From NCBI GenBank assembly GCA_024693545.1, contig JAILKT010000016.1, positions 1 to 47,059 on the forward strand: a stretch of 47,059 nt of DNA, in the 5' to 3' direction. The notes beneath the pieces were generated by a model. That model was given only the letters and a program-made list of their open reading frames with translations. It ran no database searches and had not been told where the DNA came from. Shown piece after piece: positions 28,252-37,060 of this stretch. The position numbers and the translations under genes were made by a program. How positions within the stretch are numbered: position 1 is the stretch's first letter; each line of letters begins with the position of its first letter. The DNA comes from Lachnospiraceae bacterium (GTDB taxonomy: Bacteria > Bacillota > Clostridia > Lachnospirales > Lachnospiraceae).

Positions 28252-29514
28252 ATGAAAGAGAAGTGCGGTCTCTCCCCGCCCTCATTGAAAAAGTGCGAAG
28301 AGTTGTATAAAATGCTCATAGAGACTGTGCAGACCGATATGGAAAGGAGAAACTATCTCAATGAGCATAAATACTCAGTATACACGGATAAACACGGGAA
28401 ATGGATAACTACACTTCCCGCAGATAACAAAGAGGGGCGTAGGATAGTAAGGCGTAACACTCGGGAAGAACTCGAACGGGTGATAACCGATTACTATAGA
28501 GAACATGAAGAGACGGGAATCACTTTAAGTGAGTTATATCCGAAGTGGCTTGAACTCAAAAGAGATGAAACCGCCTCGAAACCTAAGACATTACAGAGGT
28601 ACATTTCGGATTACAATACGTTCCTTAAAGGCAGTAATCTTTCAGAAACTCGGATAAAGGATATCACGCCTGTTATGCTGATAAAGTTCTTCCGAAACGT
28701 AACGAAGTATAGGAGTTATACTTCGAAACGTATAACGGCTCTTAAAGGGTTACTGTCGGGAATACTGTCTTATGCGGTAGAAACGGGGATAATAACCCAC
28801 AATCCCGCTCTTGAAGTGAATATAAGAGGGCTTCCTTACAAACAGGAACAGATAAGATATAAACAAGTATATCGTGAAAGTGATGTCAGAAAATTACTTC
28901 TTCATTTACGGAAAGTAAAAGATATCTATGCTTATGCGATAAGGCTCATGTTCAATCTGTTCTGTAGGATAGGCGAATTAAAGGCGTTAAAATGGTCAGA
29001 TTTCGATTTTGAGGGAAGAACGGTATTTATTCACGCTCAAGTCCTAGAAAGCCAAGAATGGACACAGGAGGGACTCTTGCCGAGGAAATGTACGTACTCG
29101 GGACAGACAAAAGGAAATACTTCACGCGGAGCAAGGTATCAATATCTTACCGATGAAACACTTGAAATCTTAAATGATTTACGGAAAGATATGACGAGTG
29201 AATTTGTTTTTACCGTTAACGGACACTTCTTACTCACGAACATATTTAACAGGCACTTAAAGAGGTACTGCGAAGAAGTAGGTATCCCGTATTATTCTTC
29301 TCATAAGATACGTTTCTATAATGCGAGTGTATCTTATACAGGGGATAATCTTACGGAATTACAGATACTCATGGGACATTCCGAATCATCTACTACTCTG
29401 CATTACTTACGGAATGTACACAAAACTGACTTATCACAGAACTTTACACGTTTAGGTCTACAAGGGTCTACAGACGTGGAGGAAAGCGAAAAAGACGGAA
29501 ACCCTTCGGATTAA
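28252..29514 (+). CDS. Tyrosine-type site-specific integrase
   Basis: R (FCRIGELKALKW), HxxR-type (SHKIRFYN), LMGHSESSTTLHYLR; next to attR. Confidence 0.95.
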   Translation: MKEKCGLSPPSLKKCEELYKMLIETVQTDMERRNYLNEHKYSVYTDKHGKWITTLPADNKEGRRIVRRNTREELERVITDYYREHEETGITLSELYPKWLELKRDETASKPKTLQRYISDYNTFLKGSNLSETRIKDITPVMLIKFFRNVTKYRSYTSKRITALKGLLSGILSYAVETGIITHNPALEVNIRGLPYKQEQIRYKQVYRESDVRKLLLHLRKVKDIYAYAIRLMFNLFCRIGELKALKWSDFDFEGRTVFIHAQVLESQEWTQEGLLPRKCTYSGQTKGNTSRGARYQYLTDETLEILNDLRKDMTSEFVFTVNGHFLLTNIFNRHLKRYCEEVGIPYYSSHKIRFYNASVSYTGDNLTELQILMGHSESSTTLHYLRNVHKTDLSQNFTRLGLQGSTDVEESEKDGNPSD

Positions 29515-29524
29515 AGGATTTCCG
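29489..29524 (-). terminator. Possible element-supplied terminator for tRNA-Pro
   Basis: minus strand CGGAAATCCTT...AAGGGTTTCCG followed by TCTTTTTC. Confidence 0.5.
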
Positions 29525-29538
29525 CCCTCAGTTTCAAG

Positions 29539-29559
29539 TCGAGGTGACTGGACTTGAAC
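29539..29559. repeat. attR: 21-bp direct repeat
   Basis: TCGAGGTGACTGGACTTGAAC at the tRNA-Pro 3' end. Confidence 0.92.
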
Positions 29560-29613
29560 CAGCGACCTCCACGTCCCTAACGTGGCGCTCTAGCCAAACT
29601 GAGCCACACCTCG
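29540..29613 (-). tRNA. tRNA-Pro (AGG)
   Basis: CGAGGTG/CACCTCG acceptor, CCACG-TTAGGGA-CGTGG anticodon arm, GCTGG-TTCAAGT-CCAGT T arm. Confidence 0.93.
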
Positions 29614-29660
29614 TAACATATTAAATTTTCCTCAACCGAGCCGTTAATAAACACGGCAGA

Positions 29661-29732
29661 GCTACTAACCAGGATTGAACTGGTGACCTCATCCTTACCG
29701 AGGATGCGCTCTACCGGCTGAGCTATAGTAGC
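29661..29732 (-). tRNA. tRNA-Thr (GGT)
   Basis: GCTACTA/TAGTAGC acceptor, CATCC-TCGGTAA-GGATG anticodon arm. Confidence 0.93.
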
Positions 29733-29799
29733 AAACATGACTCTTTCGTGAAGTCCGTCGATTATATTATCACAGACATTTATTAAATGCAAGCATTAT

Positions 29800-29843
29800 T
29801 TTAAAAGTCTGCCTCTTTTTGATAATGCTCAAAAAAGGCAGAC
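29800..29843 (-). terminator. Rho-independent terminator
   Basis: GTCTGCCT...AGGCAGAC with minus-strand T-rich tail. Confidence 0.75.
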
Positions 29844-29854
29844 AATCCAATTAT

Positions 29855-30211
29855 TTAGAACCTGTCTTTACCGCCCGGGATGTCGTAGTAAGGAGTTCCT
29901 GCAGGACCTTCTTCCTGAGTCGAGTTGAATTCGGCATCAATCTCCGCCTCAATATCCTCTGAAATCGGAACAACAAAATCCACATCACCGGAATATTCTT
30001 CATGAGGTTCATCCGTAGAAGAATAGTAAAAATCCATGTCGTATTTCTTTATGAGCATCTTGCAGAATTTCTTAGCTTCCTCTTCTGTCTCATACTGCTT
30101 TGCTTTCTCAAACTCCTCCGTGAGTCCGGGGAATTCACAACTCTGAACCACCTTTTTCTTTCCTGTAAAAAAGGCTCTTCCGGTAGGAAGATCTACCTTG
30201 AGTACGTACAT
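29855..30211 (-). CDS. Hypothetical protein
   Basis: 118 aa, acidic, RBS upstream, terminator downstream. Confidence 0.75.
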   Translation of the reverse strand: MYVLKVDLPTGRAFFTGKKKVVQSCEFPGLTEEFEKAKQYETEEEAKKFCKMLIKKYDMDFYYSSTDEPHEEYSGDVDFVVPISEDIEAEIDAEFNSTQEEGPAGTPYYDIPGGKDRF

Positions 30212-30465
30212 ATTTACCTCCTCTAAGGAAACGTTTTAAACGCACCTTCCGCCATTACCACAAACGCACATATAGAACTGCGATCACCCTCTCGGCTGAC
30301 TCTTTATCAAATTTCGCTGTTTGTAATGGCTAACCGATATCAAGCACCCCCGCAAACGGAGCGAAATACGGCTATTTAGTCCTTACACATGTAGGATTAT
30401 AGCATAACCATAATTAGTTGTCCACGATATTTAAAACACAAAATATAGTCATATCTCCAAATATA

Positions 30466-30595
30466 TTCCGCGGACCTCGAAAACACCTATGCACAAATCT
30501 CCCGATCCTGCTCCTCAGACCTCGAAAACGCCTATATATAAATCTCCCGATCCTGCTCCGCGGACCTCGAAAACGCCTATGCACATATGCGTTTC
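30466..30595. repeat. 45-bp tandem repeat, about 2.7 copies
   Basis: CCTCGAAAACGCCTAT...AATCTCCCGATCCTGCTCC starting at 30475, 30520, 30565. Confidence 0.92.
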
Positions 30596-30631
30596 ATGCT
30601 CTCAAGCAGCTTTTCAGCGTGAAGATCTTTG

Positions 30632-32005
30632 CTATATCGTTATATTTTTCGCCCATATTCCCGAGCGATAAATAAAGAATCCGACGGTCACCTTTATTAT
30701 ATCAACTGCCTGACAGCAAAGGTACAGGATAGCTATATTAAGACCGGTAAAATGCGACAGCACGTAAGCGACCGGGAACACGATCAGCCACGTGTAACCG
30801 CTGTCAAACATAAATGTAACAAACGTTTTTCCCCCGCTTCTTATCGCGAAATAGACAGCATGAAGGAACCCGTGTATCGGCATAAAATATGCGCATATGC
30901 GTATGAGCGTAGCCGCTATATCCTTGACCTCGTCAGTCGTATTGTAGACATTCGGGAACCAGAACGACATGGCGATCATAAGAATCCCACCGATCGACGC
31001 ACATATCATAGACATTACTATTATCTTCTTCGAGGAATCCTTTGCCTCTTCGATCTCGCCTGCGCCGAGCAGCTGTCCGACTACGATAGCGAGTGAATCG
31101 CCCATGGCTATAAACATTATATTAAATATGTTATAAAGCGTGCTCTGAATATTTGTCGCTGCGACCACGGAAAGGCCTCTTTGAGCATAGCATGAATTGA
31201 TCGCAGTCATTCCCGCTGCCCACAATGTCTCGTTGGCCATAAGCGGTGCTGCAAGAACTATAACCTTTTTGAAAAGTACTCCCGAAAGCTTAAAGTTCTT
31301 GTACAGGCCTTCGAAATAAGGATTTTGCTTTGTGTGCGTGTGCGAATATGCAACCACAAGTGCCGCCTGTATATATCTCGAAACAACGGTTGCGATCGCC
31401 GCACCCGCAACTCCGAGCTCAGGTGCGCCGAATTTTCCGAAGATAAGGATATAGTTGAGCAGGAGGTTCACAAACACGGCAACAATCGACGCGAGCATGG
31501 GAATCTTTGTCTGTCCCGATTCGCGAAGTGTTGACGAATAGCTCATTTCGATAGCAAGTGGAGGCATTCCGATCAGCATAATCGCCAGATATTCCTTTCC
31601 GTAAGCCAGCGTGGCCGCGAGATCCAGGGCCTCATCCGTTTCTTTCAGAAAGATTGATATAAGCGTGTCATCAAATAAAATGAAAACCGCCCCGGCTATA
31701 AGCATAAGCGTCATCGAAATAACAAGCTTTATCCTCATTACCTTTCTGACGCCGTCCACATTGCCCTGCCCGTAATATTGCGCTCCGAGGATTCCCGCTC
31801 CCGAAACCACTCCGAACATGCACAAGAGAAAAACAAAATTAAACTGATTAACGATCGAAACACCGCTCATCTCCTCGGTTCCGACCTGTCCTATCATTAT
31901 GTTGTCAAGCAATCCGACAAAATTCGTGATGCCGTTCTGTATCATGATCGGAAGTGCTATCCATAAAACTTTCTTATTAAATTTTTTATCACCTATCAAA
32001 CTCAT
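30632..32005 (-). CDS. MATE family efflux transporter
   Basis: 457 aa, 12 TM, IALPIMIQNGITNFVGLLDNIMIGQVGTEEMSGVSI. Confidence 0.93.
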   Translation of the reverse strand: MSLIGDKKFNKKVLWIALPIMIQNGITNFVGLLDNIMIGQVGTEEMSGVSIVNQFNFVFLLCMFGVVSGAGILGAQYYGQGNVDGVRKVMRIKLVISMTLMLIAGAVFILFDDTLISIFLKETDEALDLAATLAYGKEYLAIMLIGMPPLAIEMSYSSTLRESGQTKIPMLASIVAVFVNLLLNYILIFGKFGAPELGVAGAAIATVVSRYIQAALVVAYSHTHTKQNPYFEGLYKNFKLSGVLFKKVIVLAAPLMANETLWAAGMTAINSCYAQRGLSVVAATNIQSTLYNIFNIMFIAMGDSLAIVVGQLLGAGEIEEAKDSSKKIIVMSMICASIGGILMIAMSFWFPNVYNTTDEVKDIAATLIRICAYFMPIHGFLHAVYFAIRSGGKTFVTFMFDSGYTWLIVFPVAYVLSHFTGLNIAILYLCCQAVDIIKVTVGFFIYRSGIWAKNITI

Positions 32006-32034
32006 ATTTCTTTAATTCAACCTCTTACAGACGC

Positions 32035-32784
32035 TTATAATTTGATCCCGCGTCTCTGTCTTGCCGCCTCAAACATGATTATCCCGGCCGCTACGGACGC
32101 ATTAAGGGAGTCTATGTCCCCTTTCATGGGAATGCTTGCCGTAAAATCACAATGTTCCTTCACAAGTCTCGAAACGCCGTCTCCTTCGGCTCCGATCACA
32201 AGTCCGAGAGAGCCTGTGAAATTACACTCATACATGCTCTGTCCGCCCATATCGGCACACGCGAACCACATTCCCTGCTTCTTGAGATCCTCCATCGTTG
32301 CAGTAATGTTGGTAACCTTGGCAACGGGAGTGTAATTGAGCGCGCCGGCGCTTGTCTTGGCTACCGTAGACGTAAGTCCCGCCGCTCTCCTCTTGGGGAT
32401 GATCACACCGTGTGCTCCCGCAAGATTTGCGCTCCTGATGATCGCACCGAGATTGTGCGGATCCTCGATACCGTCGAGGATGATAACGAAAGGTGCTTCA
32501 CCTTTTTCTTTGGCGGCTTCGAGTATATCGCTGACCTCGGCATATTCGTATGCTGCCGCATATGCGATAACGCCCTGATGATTCTTCGTCTGTGACATGC
32601 TGTCAAGACGTTCTTTCTTCACAAACGTGATGATCGTGTCATTCTTCTTTGCTTCGCGCAGGATGCTCGAAATAGCACCCTCTCTGGCGCCGTCAAGGAC
32701 AAAGAGTCTGTCTATCGTTTTGCCCGCGCGGAATGCCTCAAGAACCGCATTTTTCCCTTCTATCGTACTTTCCTGATATCTCAT
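32035..32784 (-). CDS. rlmB: 23S rRNA (guanosine-2'-O)-methyltransferase RlmB/TrmH family
   Basis: EGKNAVLEAFRAG, ILDGIEDPHNLGAIIRSA, GLVIGAEGDGVSRLV, IPMKGDIDSLNASVAAGI. Confidence 0.93.
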   Translation of the reverse strand: MRYQESTIEGKNAVLEAFRAGKTIDRLFVLDGAREGAISSILREAKKNDTIITFVKKERLDSMSQTKNHQGVIAYAAAYEYAEVSDILEAAKEKGEAPFVIILDGIEDPHNLGAIIRSANLAGAHGVIIPKRRAAGLTSTVAKTSAGALNYTPVAKVTNITATMEDLKKQGMWFACADMGGQSMYECNFTGSLGLVIGAEGDGVSRLVKEHCDFTASIPMKGDIDSLNASVAAGIIMFEAARQRRGIKL

Positions 32785-32804
32785 GTTATCGCTCCTTTTT
32801 TATC

Positions 32805-32998
32805 GAACCGGCCGTAGCCTCCGTTACCGGCTTTCCATTTATTGCTTCGAACCTGCCGGCAGCCAAAGTTACCGGCTTTCCCATTTGTTACTGCGAACCG
32901 GCCGGCAACCAAAGTTACCGGCTTTCCATTTGTTACTGCGAACCGGCCGGCAGCCAAAGTTACCGGCTTTCCATTTGTTACTGTGAACAGGCCGCATG
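32805..32998. repeat. About 45-bp tandem repeat, four copies
   Basis: GAACCGGCCGGCAGCCAAAGTTACCGGCTTTCCATTTGTTACTGC starting at 32805, 32849, 32895, 32940. Confidence 0.93.
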
Positions 32999-33037
32999 TG
33001 CCTGTGCGCCGTTAAAGTCTGTCAGAATCCCCGCCGA

Positions 33038-33077
33038 GAAAAAACAAACTCAGCCGAAGCCGGAGCCGGGGCTGAGT
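33038..33077 (-). terminator. Rho-independent terminator downstream of the PTS IIC gene
   Basis: ACTCAGCC...GGCTGAGT then TTTGTTTTTTCT on minus strand. Confidence 0.85.
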
Positions 33078-33095
33078 CTGAATCAACTCTCTCTG

Positions 33096-34205
33096 TCACT
33101 TCTCAAGCTTTAGGTCGCCTTCCTTGATCCAGCCGACTTTTCTGAGCAGCAGGCCAAACGCCCATGTGAGCACTCCGGGAAGTACAAAGCTTATAAGCAC
33201 AAGTCCTATCCAGTCCATGGCTCCTGCCATACAATGTCCTGCCTCGTCAAGCCAGCCCGTATATACGCCGATCTGTCCGACAAGACCGCATGTACCCATA
33301 CCGGAAGATATGGGCGCTCCGTTCATCTCCAGTTTAAAGATACACGTAGCGATCGGGCCTGTGATAGCCGACGCAAGAATCGGAGGTATCCAGATTCTTG
33401 GATTTTTAATTATGTTACCCATCTGAAGCATACTCGTACCGAGGCCCTGTGAAACAAGTCCGCCGATCTTGTTCTCGCGAAAACTCATTACGGCGAAACC
33501 GATCATCTGAGCCGAGCATCCCGCTACAGCCGCACCACCCGCAAGTCCCGTAAGTCCGAGTGCCGCGCAGATAGCTGCCGAGCTGATGGGAAGTGTAAGT
33601 GCGATACCGATAACAACCGAAACTACAATTCCCATTACGAACGGTTGCTGATCCGTAGCCCACATTATTATATTACCTACCGAACTTGCAGCCTCTCCGA
33701 TATAAGGTGCAACGAGCATCGAAAGTCCGACGCCGGTGCAGATCGTAACGGAAGGCGTAACAAGGATATCCACTTTTGTTGTTTTCGACACAAGCTTGCC
33801 CATCTCGGTCGCTATGATCGCGATAAAGAATACCGCAAGCGGTCCACCCGCTCCTCCGAGGGCGTTAGCCGCACTTCCGACTGCGATCATTGAAAAAATT
33901 ACGAGAGGCGAGCCTTTGAGTGAATATGCGATAGCGGCTGCCATTGCCGGACCTGCCACTGCTTTTGCATAATTACCTGCTTCAACAAAAAATTCGATAT
34001 CAAACTGCGTTCCGATAGTCGAAAGTATCGTTCCGATAAGAAGAGATGCGAATAATCCGTTCGCCATGGCACTCATAGCGTCAATAAAGTACGCTTTGGC
34101 CGAGAATACAATGTTCTGCTTTTTCAGGAATGCCTTAAAACCTCCTGCTTTTGCAGTATTGTTTTCCTTTGTCTCTTCCTTTTTTTCTTCCCTTTTTTCT
34201 TCCAT
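33096..34205 (-). CDS. PTS_EIIC_2-type stand-alone transporter protein
   Basis: 369 aa polytopic, GPAMAAAIAYSLKGSPLVIFS, ILASAITGPIATCIFKLEMNGAPISSGMGTCGLVGQIGVY. Confidence 0.8.
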   Translation of the reverse strand: MEEKREEKKEETKENNTAKAGGFKAFLKKQNIVFSAKAYFIDAMSAMANGLFASLLIGTILSTIGTQFDIEFFVEAGNYAKAVAGPAMAAAIAYSLKGSPLVIFSMIAVGSAANALGGAGGPLAVFFIAIIATEMGKLVSKTTKVDILVTPSVTICTGVGLSMLVAPYIGEAASSVGNIIMWATDQQPFVMGIVVSVVIGIALTLPISSAAICAALGLTGLAGGAAVAGCSAQMIGFAVMSFRENKIGGLVSQGLGTSMLQMGNIIKNPRIWIPPILASAITGPIATCIFKLEMNGAPISSGMGTCGLVGQIGVYTGWLDEAGHCMAGAMDWIGLVLISFVLPGVLTWAFGLLLRKVGWIKEGDLKLEK

Positions 34206-34296
34206 GTTACTTCGTCCGCACTATTTTGTGCAGACTCTCCTTTCGCCTTTAGGCTGTATTTGTAAATCCCCGTTACAATAGCCCTTGCTACCCCGT

Positions 34297-34450
34297 CAGC
34301 CCTATCTTTGACAAATCCTTTTCACTTCGGCCTTTGTTTTTTCATCAGCCCTATCTTTGGCAAATCCTTATCACATCGGCCTTTGTTTTTTCATCAGCCC
34401 TATCTTTGGCAAATCCTTATCACATCGGCCTTTGCTTTTCGTCAGCCCTG
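34297..34450. repeat. 49-bp tandem repeat, about three copies, last one reaching the mrnC stop
   Basis: CAGCCCTATCTTTGGCAAATCCTTATCACATCGGCCTTTG... starting at 34297, 34346, 34395, and again CAGCCC at 34443. Confidence 0.92.
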
Positions 34451-34900
34451 CTTTTTACGCACAGCTTCCTGCAAAAGCGGAGTACATATCTCCAATATTC
34501 TTTCCGTCTTCCCCGCCAGAAAGAGATAACCCATCAGCGCTTCAAATCCGGTCGCCGTGTGGTACTCCACTCTTGTTGCCGATTTCGGGATCGATGTACT
34601 GTTTGCATTTTTTCCTCGTCTGTAGGCATCTTTTTCATCGGGTTCAAGCATTTCTTCGATAGTCTTCATAAACGCTGCCTGTGCTTTGGCACTGACTATT
34701 CCGGTAGCGATCTTATTGAGTTCGCTCACGTGATTCATTCCTTTTTCTACAAGAGTAGACCTTACAACTATCTCAAAAACACAATCTCCGACATATGCCA
34801 GTGTCAGACCCGGAAGAGTCTTCGGATCCCTCTCCTTGAGACCCAGCCTCTCGCAAATGTCATTCACCAATCCTTCACCTGTCATTTTGTTTTCTCCCAA
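34442..34900 (-). CDS. mrnC: Mini-ribonuclease III
   Basis: TLAYVGDCVFEIVVRSTLVEKG, GFEALMGYLFLAGKTERI, overlaps cysS. Confidence 0.93.
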   Translation of the reverse strand: MGENKMTGEGLVNDICERLGLKERDPKTLPGLTLAYVGDCVFEIVVRSTLVEKGMNHVSELNKIATGIVSAKAQAAFMKTIEEMLEPDEKDAYRRGKNANSTSIPKSATRVEYHTATGFEALMGYLFLAGKTERILEICTPLLQEAVRKKQG

Positions 34901-36297
34901 ACAACGCCTTCACGTGTATCCTTGATAACGATCCCCTTGGACGCAAGTTCGTCACGGATGCTGTCGGCAAGTGCGAAGTCTTTTGCCTTCTTTGCCTCGG
35001 CACGCTTTGCGATCATTTCTTCAACATAAGCTTTAAGTTCTTCATCAATACTCTCTTCTTTTTCCTCTTCGGGTTTCAAGAGATCGAGTCCGAGCACGTA
35101 ATCAAAGGATTTAAGCAGTTCTACTTTTGTAGAATTACTGATATCGGCCTTGATCACTTCATATACAACGGTGAGTGCAGACGATGTATTTACATCATTC
35201 GAGATTGCCGCGATAAACTTGTCTTTGTATTCACGAACGGCAGCCTCATCAACACTGCCCTGCTCTCCCTCCGTCAAACGAAGAGCCGACTTTCTGAGCT
35301 TGTCATAGGCGCTGACAGCGTTATCGAGAGCATCATATGAAAACTCAAGCGGTTTACGATAATGTGACTGAAGACAGAAGAACCTGTATGCAAGAGGATT
35401 ATATCCCTGCTCTTTGAGAACCGTCACTGTCAGGATATTTCCCTTTGACTTGCTCATCTTTCCTGAACGGTCATTGAGGTGATGAACGTGGAACCAGTAA
35501 TTACACCACTTATGTCCGATGAACGACTCACTCTGGGCGATCTCATTCGTGTGATGAGGGAAAATGTTATCAACACCGCCGCAATGGATATCCATATACT
35601 CACCAAGGTGCTTCATACCGATGCATGAGCATTCGATGTGCCATCCGGGATATCCCACGCCCCAGGGGCTGTTCCACTTAAGTGCCTGTTTTTCAAATTT
35701 TGAACGTGTAAACCAAAGAACGAAATCGTTCTTATTACGCTTATTTGTATCTTCCTCAACATCGTCTCTTACGCCGACCTTGAGTTCATCCTCGTTTTGA
35801 TTGCCGAACACATAGTATTCGCTCAGTTTTGACGTATCGAAGTAAATGTTCTCTCCTGCCTTATAGGCGTAGCCCTTCTCAAGAAGGCCTTCGATCATCT
35901 TTATAAATTCCGGGATGCAGTTTGTTGCCGGCTCAACAACATCGGGAGTCTTGATATTGAGGGCTGCGCAGTCACCGAAAAACGCCTTCGTATAGTAATC
36001 GGCGATCTCCATGACCGACTTATGTTCACGCCTCGCGCCCTTGAGCATCTTGTCTTCGCCCGTGTCCGCGTCGCTTGAGAGGTGTCCGACATCTGTTATG
36101 TTCATAACTCTTTTGACATCATATCCCACGTATCTGAGCGACTTTTCAAGGACATCCTCACAAATATAGCTTCGAAGGTTTCCTATATGCGCATAGTGAT
36201 AAACCGTGGGGCCGCATGTGTACATGCTAACCTTTCCCTCTCTGTGAGGAACGAATTCCTCAACCTTGCCGGTTAAAGTATTGTAGATCTTGAACAT
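34882..36297 (-). CDS. cysS: Cysteinyl-tRNA synthetase
   Basis: MYTCGPTVYHYAHIGNLRSYI, GYPGWHIECS, KMSKSKGN. Confidence 0.97.
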   Translation of the reverse strand: MFKIYNTLTGKVEEFVPHREGKVSMYTCGPTVYHYAHIGNLRSYICEDVLEKSLRYVGYDVKRVMNITDVGHLSSDADTGEDKMLKGARREHKSVMEIADYYTKAFFGDCAALNIKTPDVVEPATNCIPEFIKMIEGLLEKGYAYKAGENIYFDTSKLSEYYVFGNQNEDELKVGVRDDVEEDTNKRNKNDFVLWFTRSKFEKQALKWNSPWGVGYPGWHIECSCIGMKHLGEYMDIHCGGVDNIFPHHTNEIAQSESFIGHKWCNYWFHVHHLNDRSGKMSKSKGNILTVTVLKEQGYNPLAYRFFCLQSHYRKPLEFSYDALDNAVSAYDKLRKSALRLTEGEQGSVDEAAVREYKDKFIAAISNDVNTSSALTVVYEVIKADISNSTKVELLKSFDYVLGLDLLKPEEEKEESIDEELKAYVEEMIAKRAEAKKAKDFALADSIRDELASKGIVIKDTREGVVWEKTK

Positions 36298-36348
36298 AGC
36301 TTTTTACCTGTCTCTTTCCTATAGTTTTTACTCCCCTGTCTCCTGCGC

Positions 36349-36426
36349 GGATCTCACTTCTTTATCTCCGGTCCGGATCTCACTTCTTTACCTCCGGTCC
36401 GGATCTCACTTCTTTATCTCCTGTGC
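36349..36426. repeat. 26-bp tandem repeat, three copies, overlapping the cysE stop codon
   Basis: GGATCTCACTTCTTTATCTCCGGTCC starting at 36349, 36375, 36401. Confidence 0.92.
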
Positions 36427-37059
36427 AAGTTCCTCAACCATTCTCCTAAGCTGCGCATTCTCCTCGCGAAGCTCGTTTATATTCTGCATAACCGGGTCCG
36501 GAAGATGTACCTGGTCAAGCGTTTCACGCGGTATCTTGATCTGTTCGTGTCTGACGATCCTGCCGGGAACGCCGACAACGGTAGAGTTCGGAGGGACCTC
36601 CGAAAGTATCACCGCTCCGGCGCCGATCATAGAGTTCTCCCCGACCGTAAACGATCCGAGTACCTTTGCTCCCGCGCCGATCATAACGTTGTCACAGATT
36701 GTCGGATGACGCTTACCTGTCTCTTTTCCGGTACCGCCGAGCGTCACTCCCTGATAAAGAGTTACGTTGTCGCCGATTATCGCGGTTTCTCCGATAATAA
36801 CGCCCATGCCGTGATCGATAAAGAATCCTTTCCCTATCTGCGCTCCGGGATGGATTTCAATACCTGTTTTACGGACAGTTTTCTGGGAAATCTTTCTGGC
36901 CCAGAAATAATGACCTTTTTTATACAGCCTGTGAGCAAGTCTGTGTCTGAGTATAGCCTTAAAGCTCGGATAGAGGAACACCTCCATCACGCTCTTGATA
37001 GCAGGATCGCGCTCGCGGATCACAGCTATCTCTTCCTTAACATATTTTAAAAATCCCAT
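36406..37059 (-). CDS. cysE: Serine O-acetyltransferase
   Basis: hexapeptide repeats, EIHPGAQIGKGFFIDHGMGVIIGETAIIGDNVTLYQGVTLGGTGKETGKRHP; start reassigned to MGFLKYV. Confidence 0.94.
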   Translation of the reverse strand: MGFLKYVKEEIAVIRERDPAIKSVMEVFLYPSFKAILRHRLAHRLYKKGHYFWARKISQKTVRKTGIEIHPGAQIGKGFFIDHGMGVIIGETAIIGDNVTLYQGVTLGGTGKETGKRHPTICDNVMIGAGAKVLGSFTVGENSMIGAGAVILSEVPPNSTVVGVPGRIVRHEQIKIPRETLDQVHLPDPVMQNINELREENAQLRRMVEELAQEIKK

Positions 37060-37060
37060 A

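Larger units (their letters stand above)
18018..29559. mobile_element. tRNA-Pro-integrated element carrying a reduced Tad/Flp-pilus-like module
   Basis: 21-bp direct repeats, terminal tyrosine integrase, insertion at tRNA 3' end, coherent accessory operon between. Confidence 0.9.

Noticed and set aside
18018-29559. Element as a self-transmissible ICE or prophage
   Set aside because: No relaxase, coupling ATPase, T4SS, capsid or terminase seen; the CpaF/T2SF/pilin set points to Tad-type pili instead.
32733-33113. Plus-strand ORFs reading repeated LLLRTGRQPKLPAFH
   Set aside because: Frame stays open only because the tandem unit is about 45 bp; antisense or upstream to rlmB, no RBS evidence.
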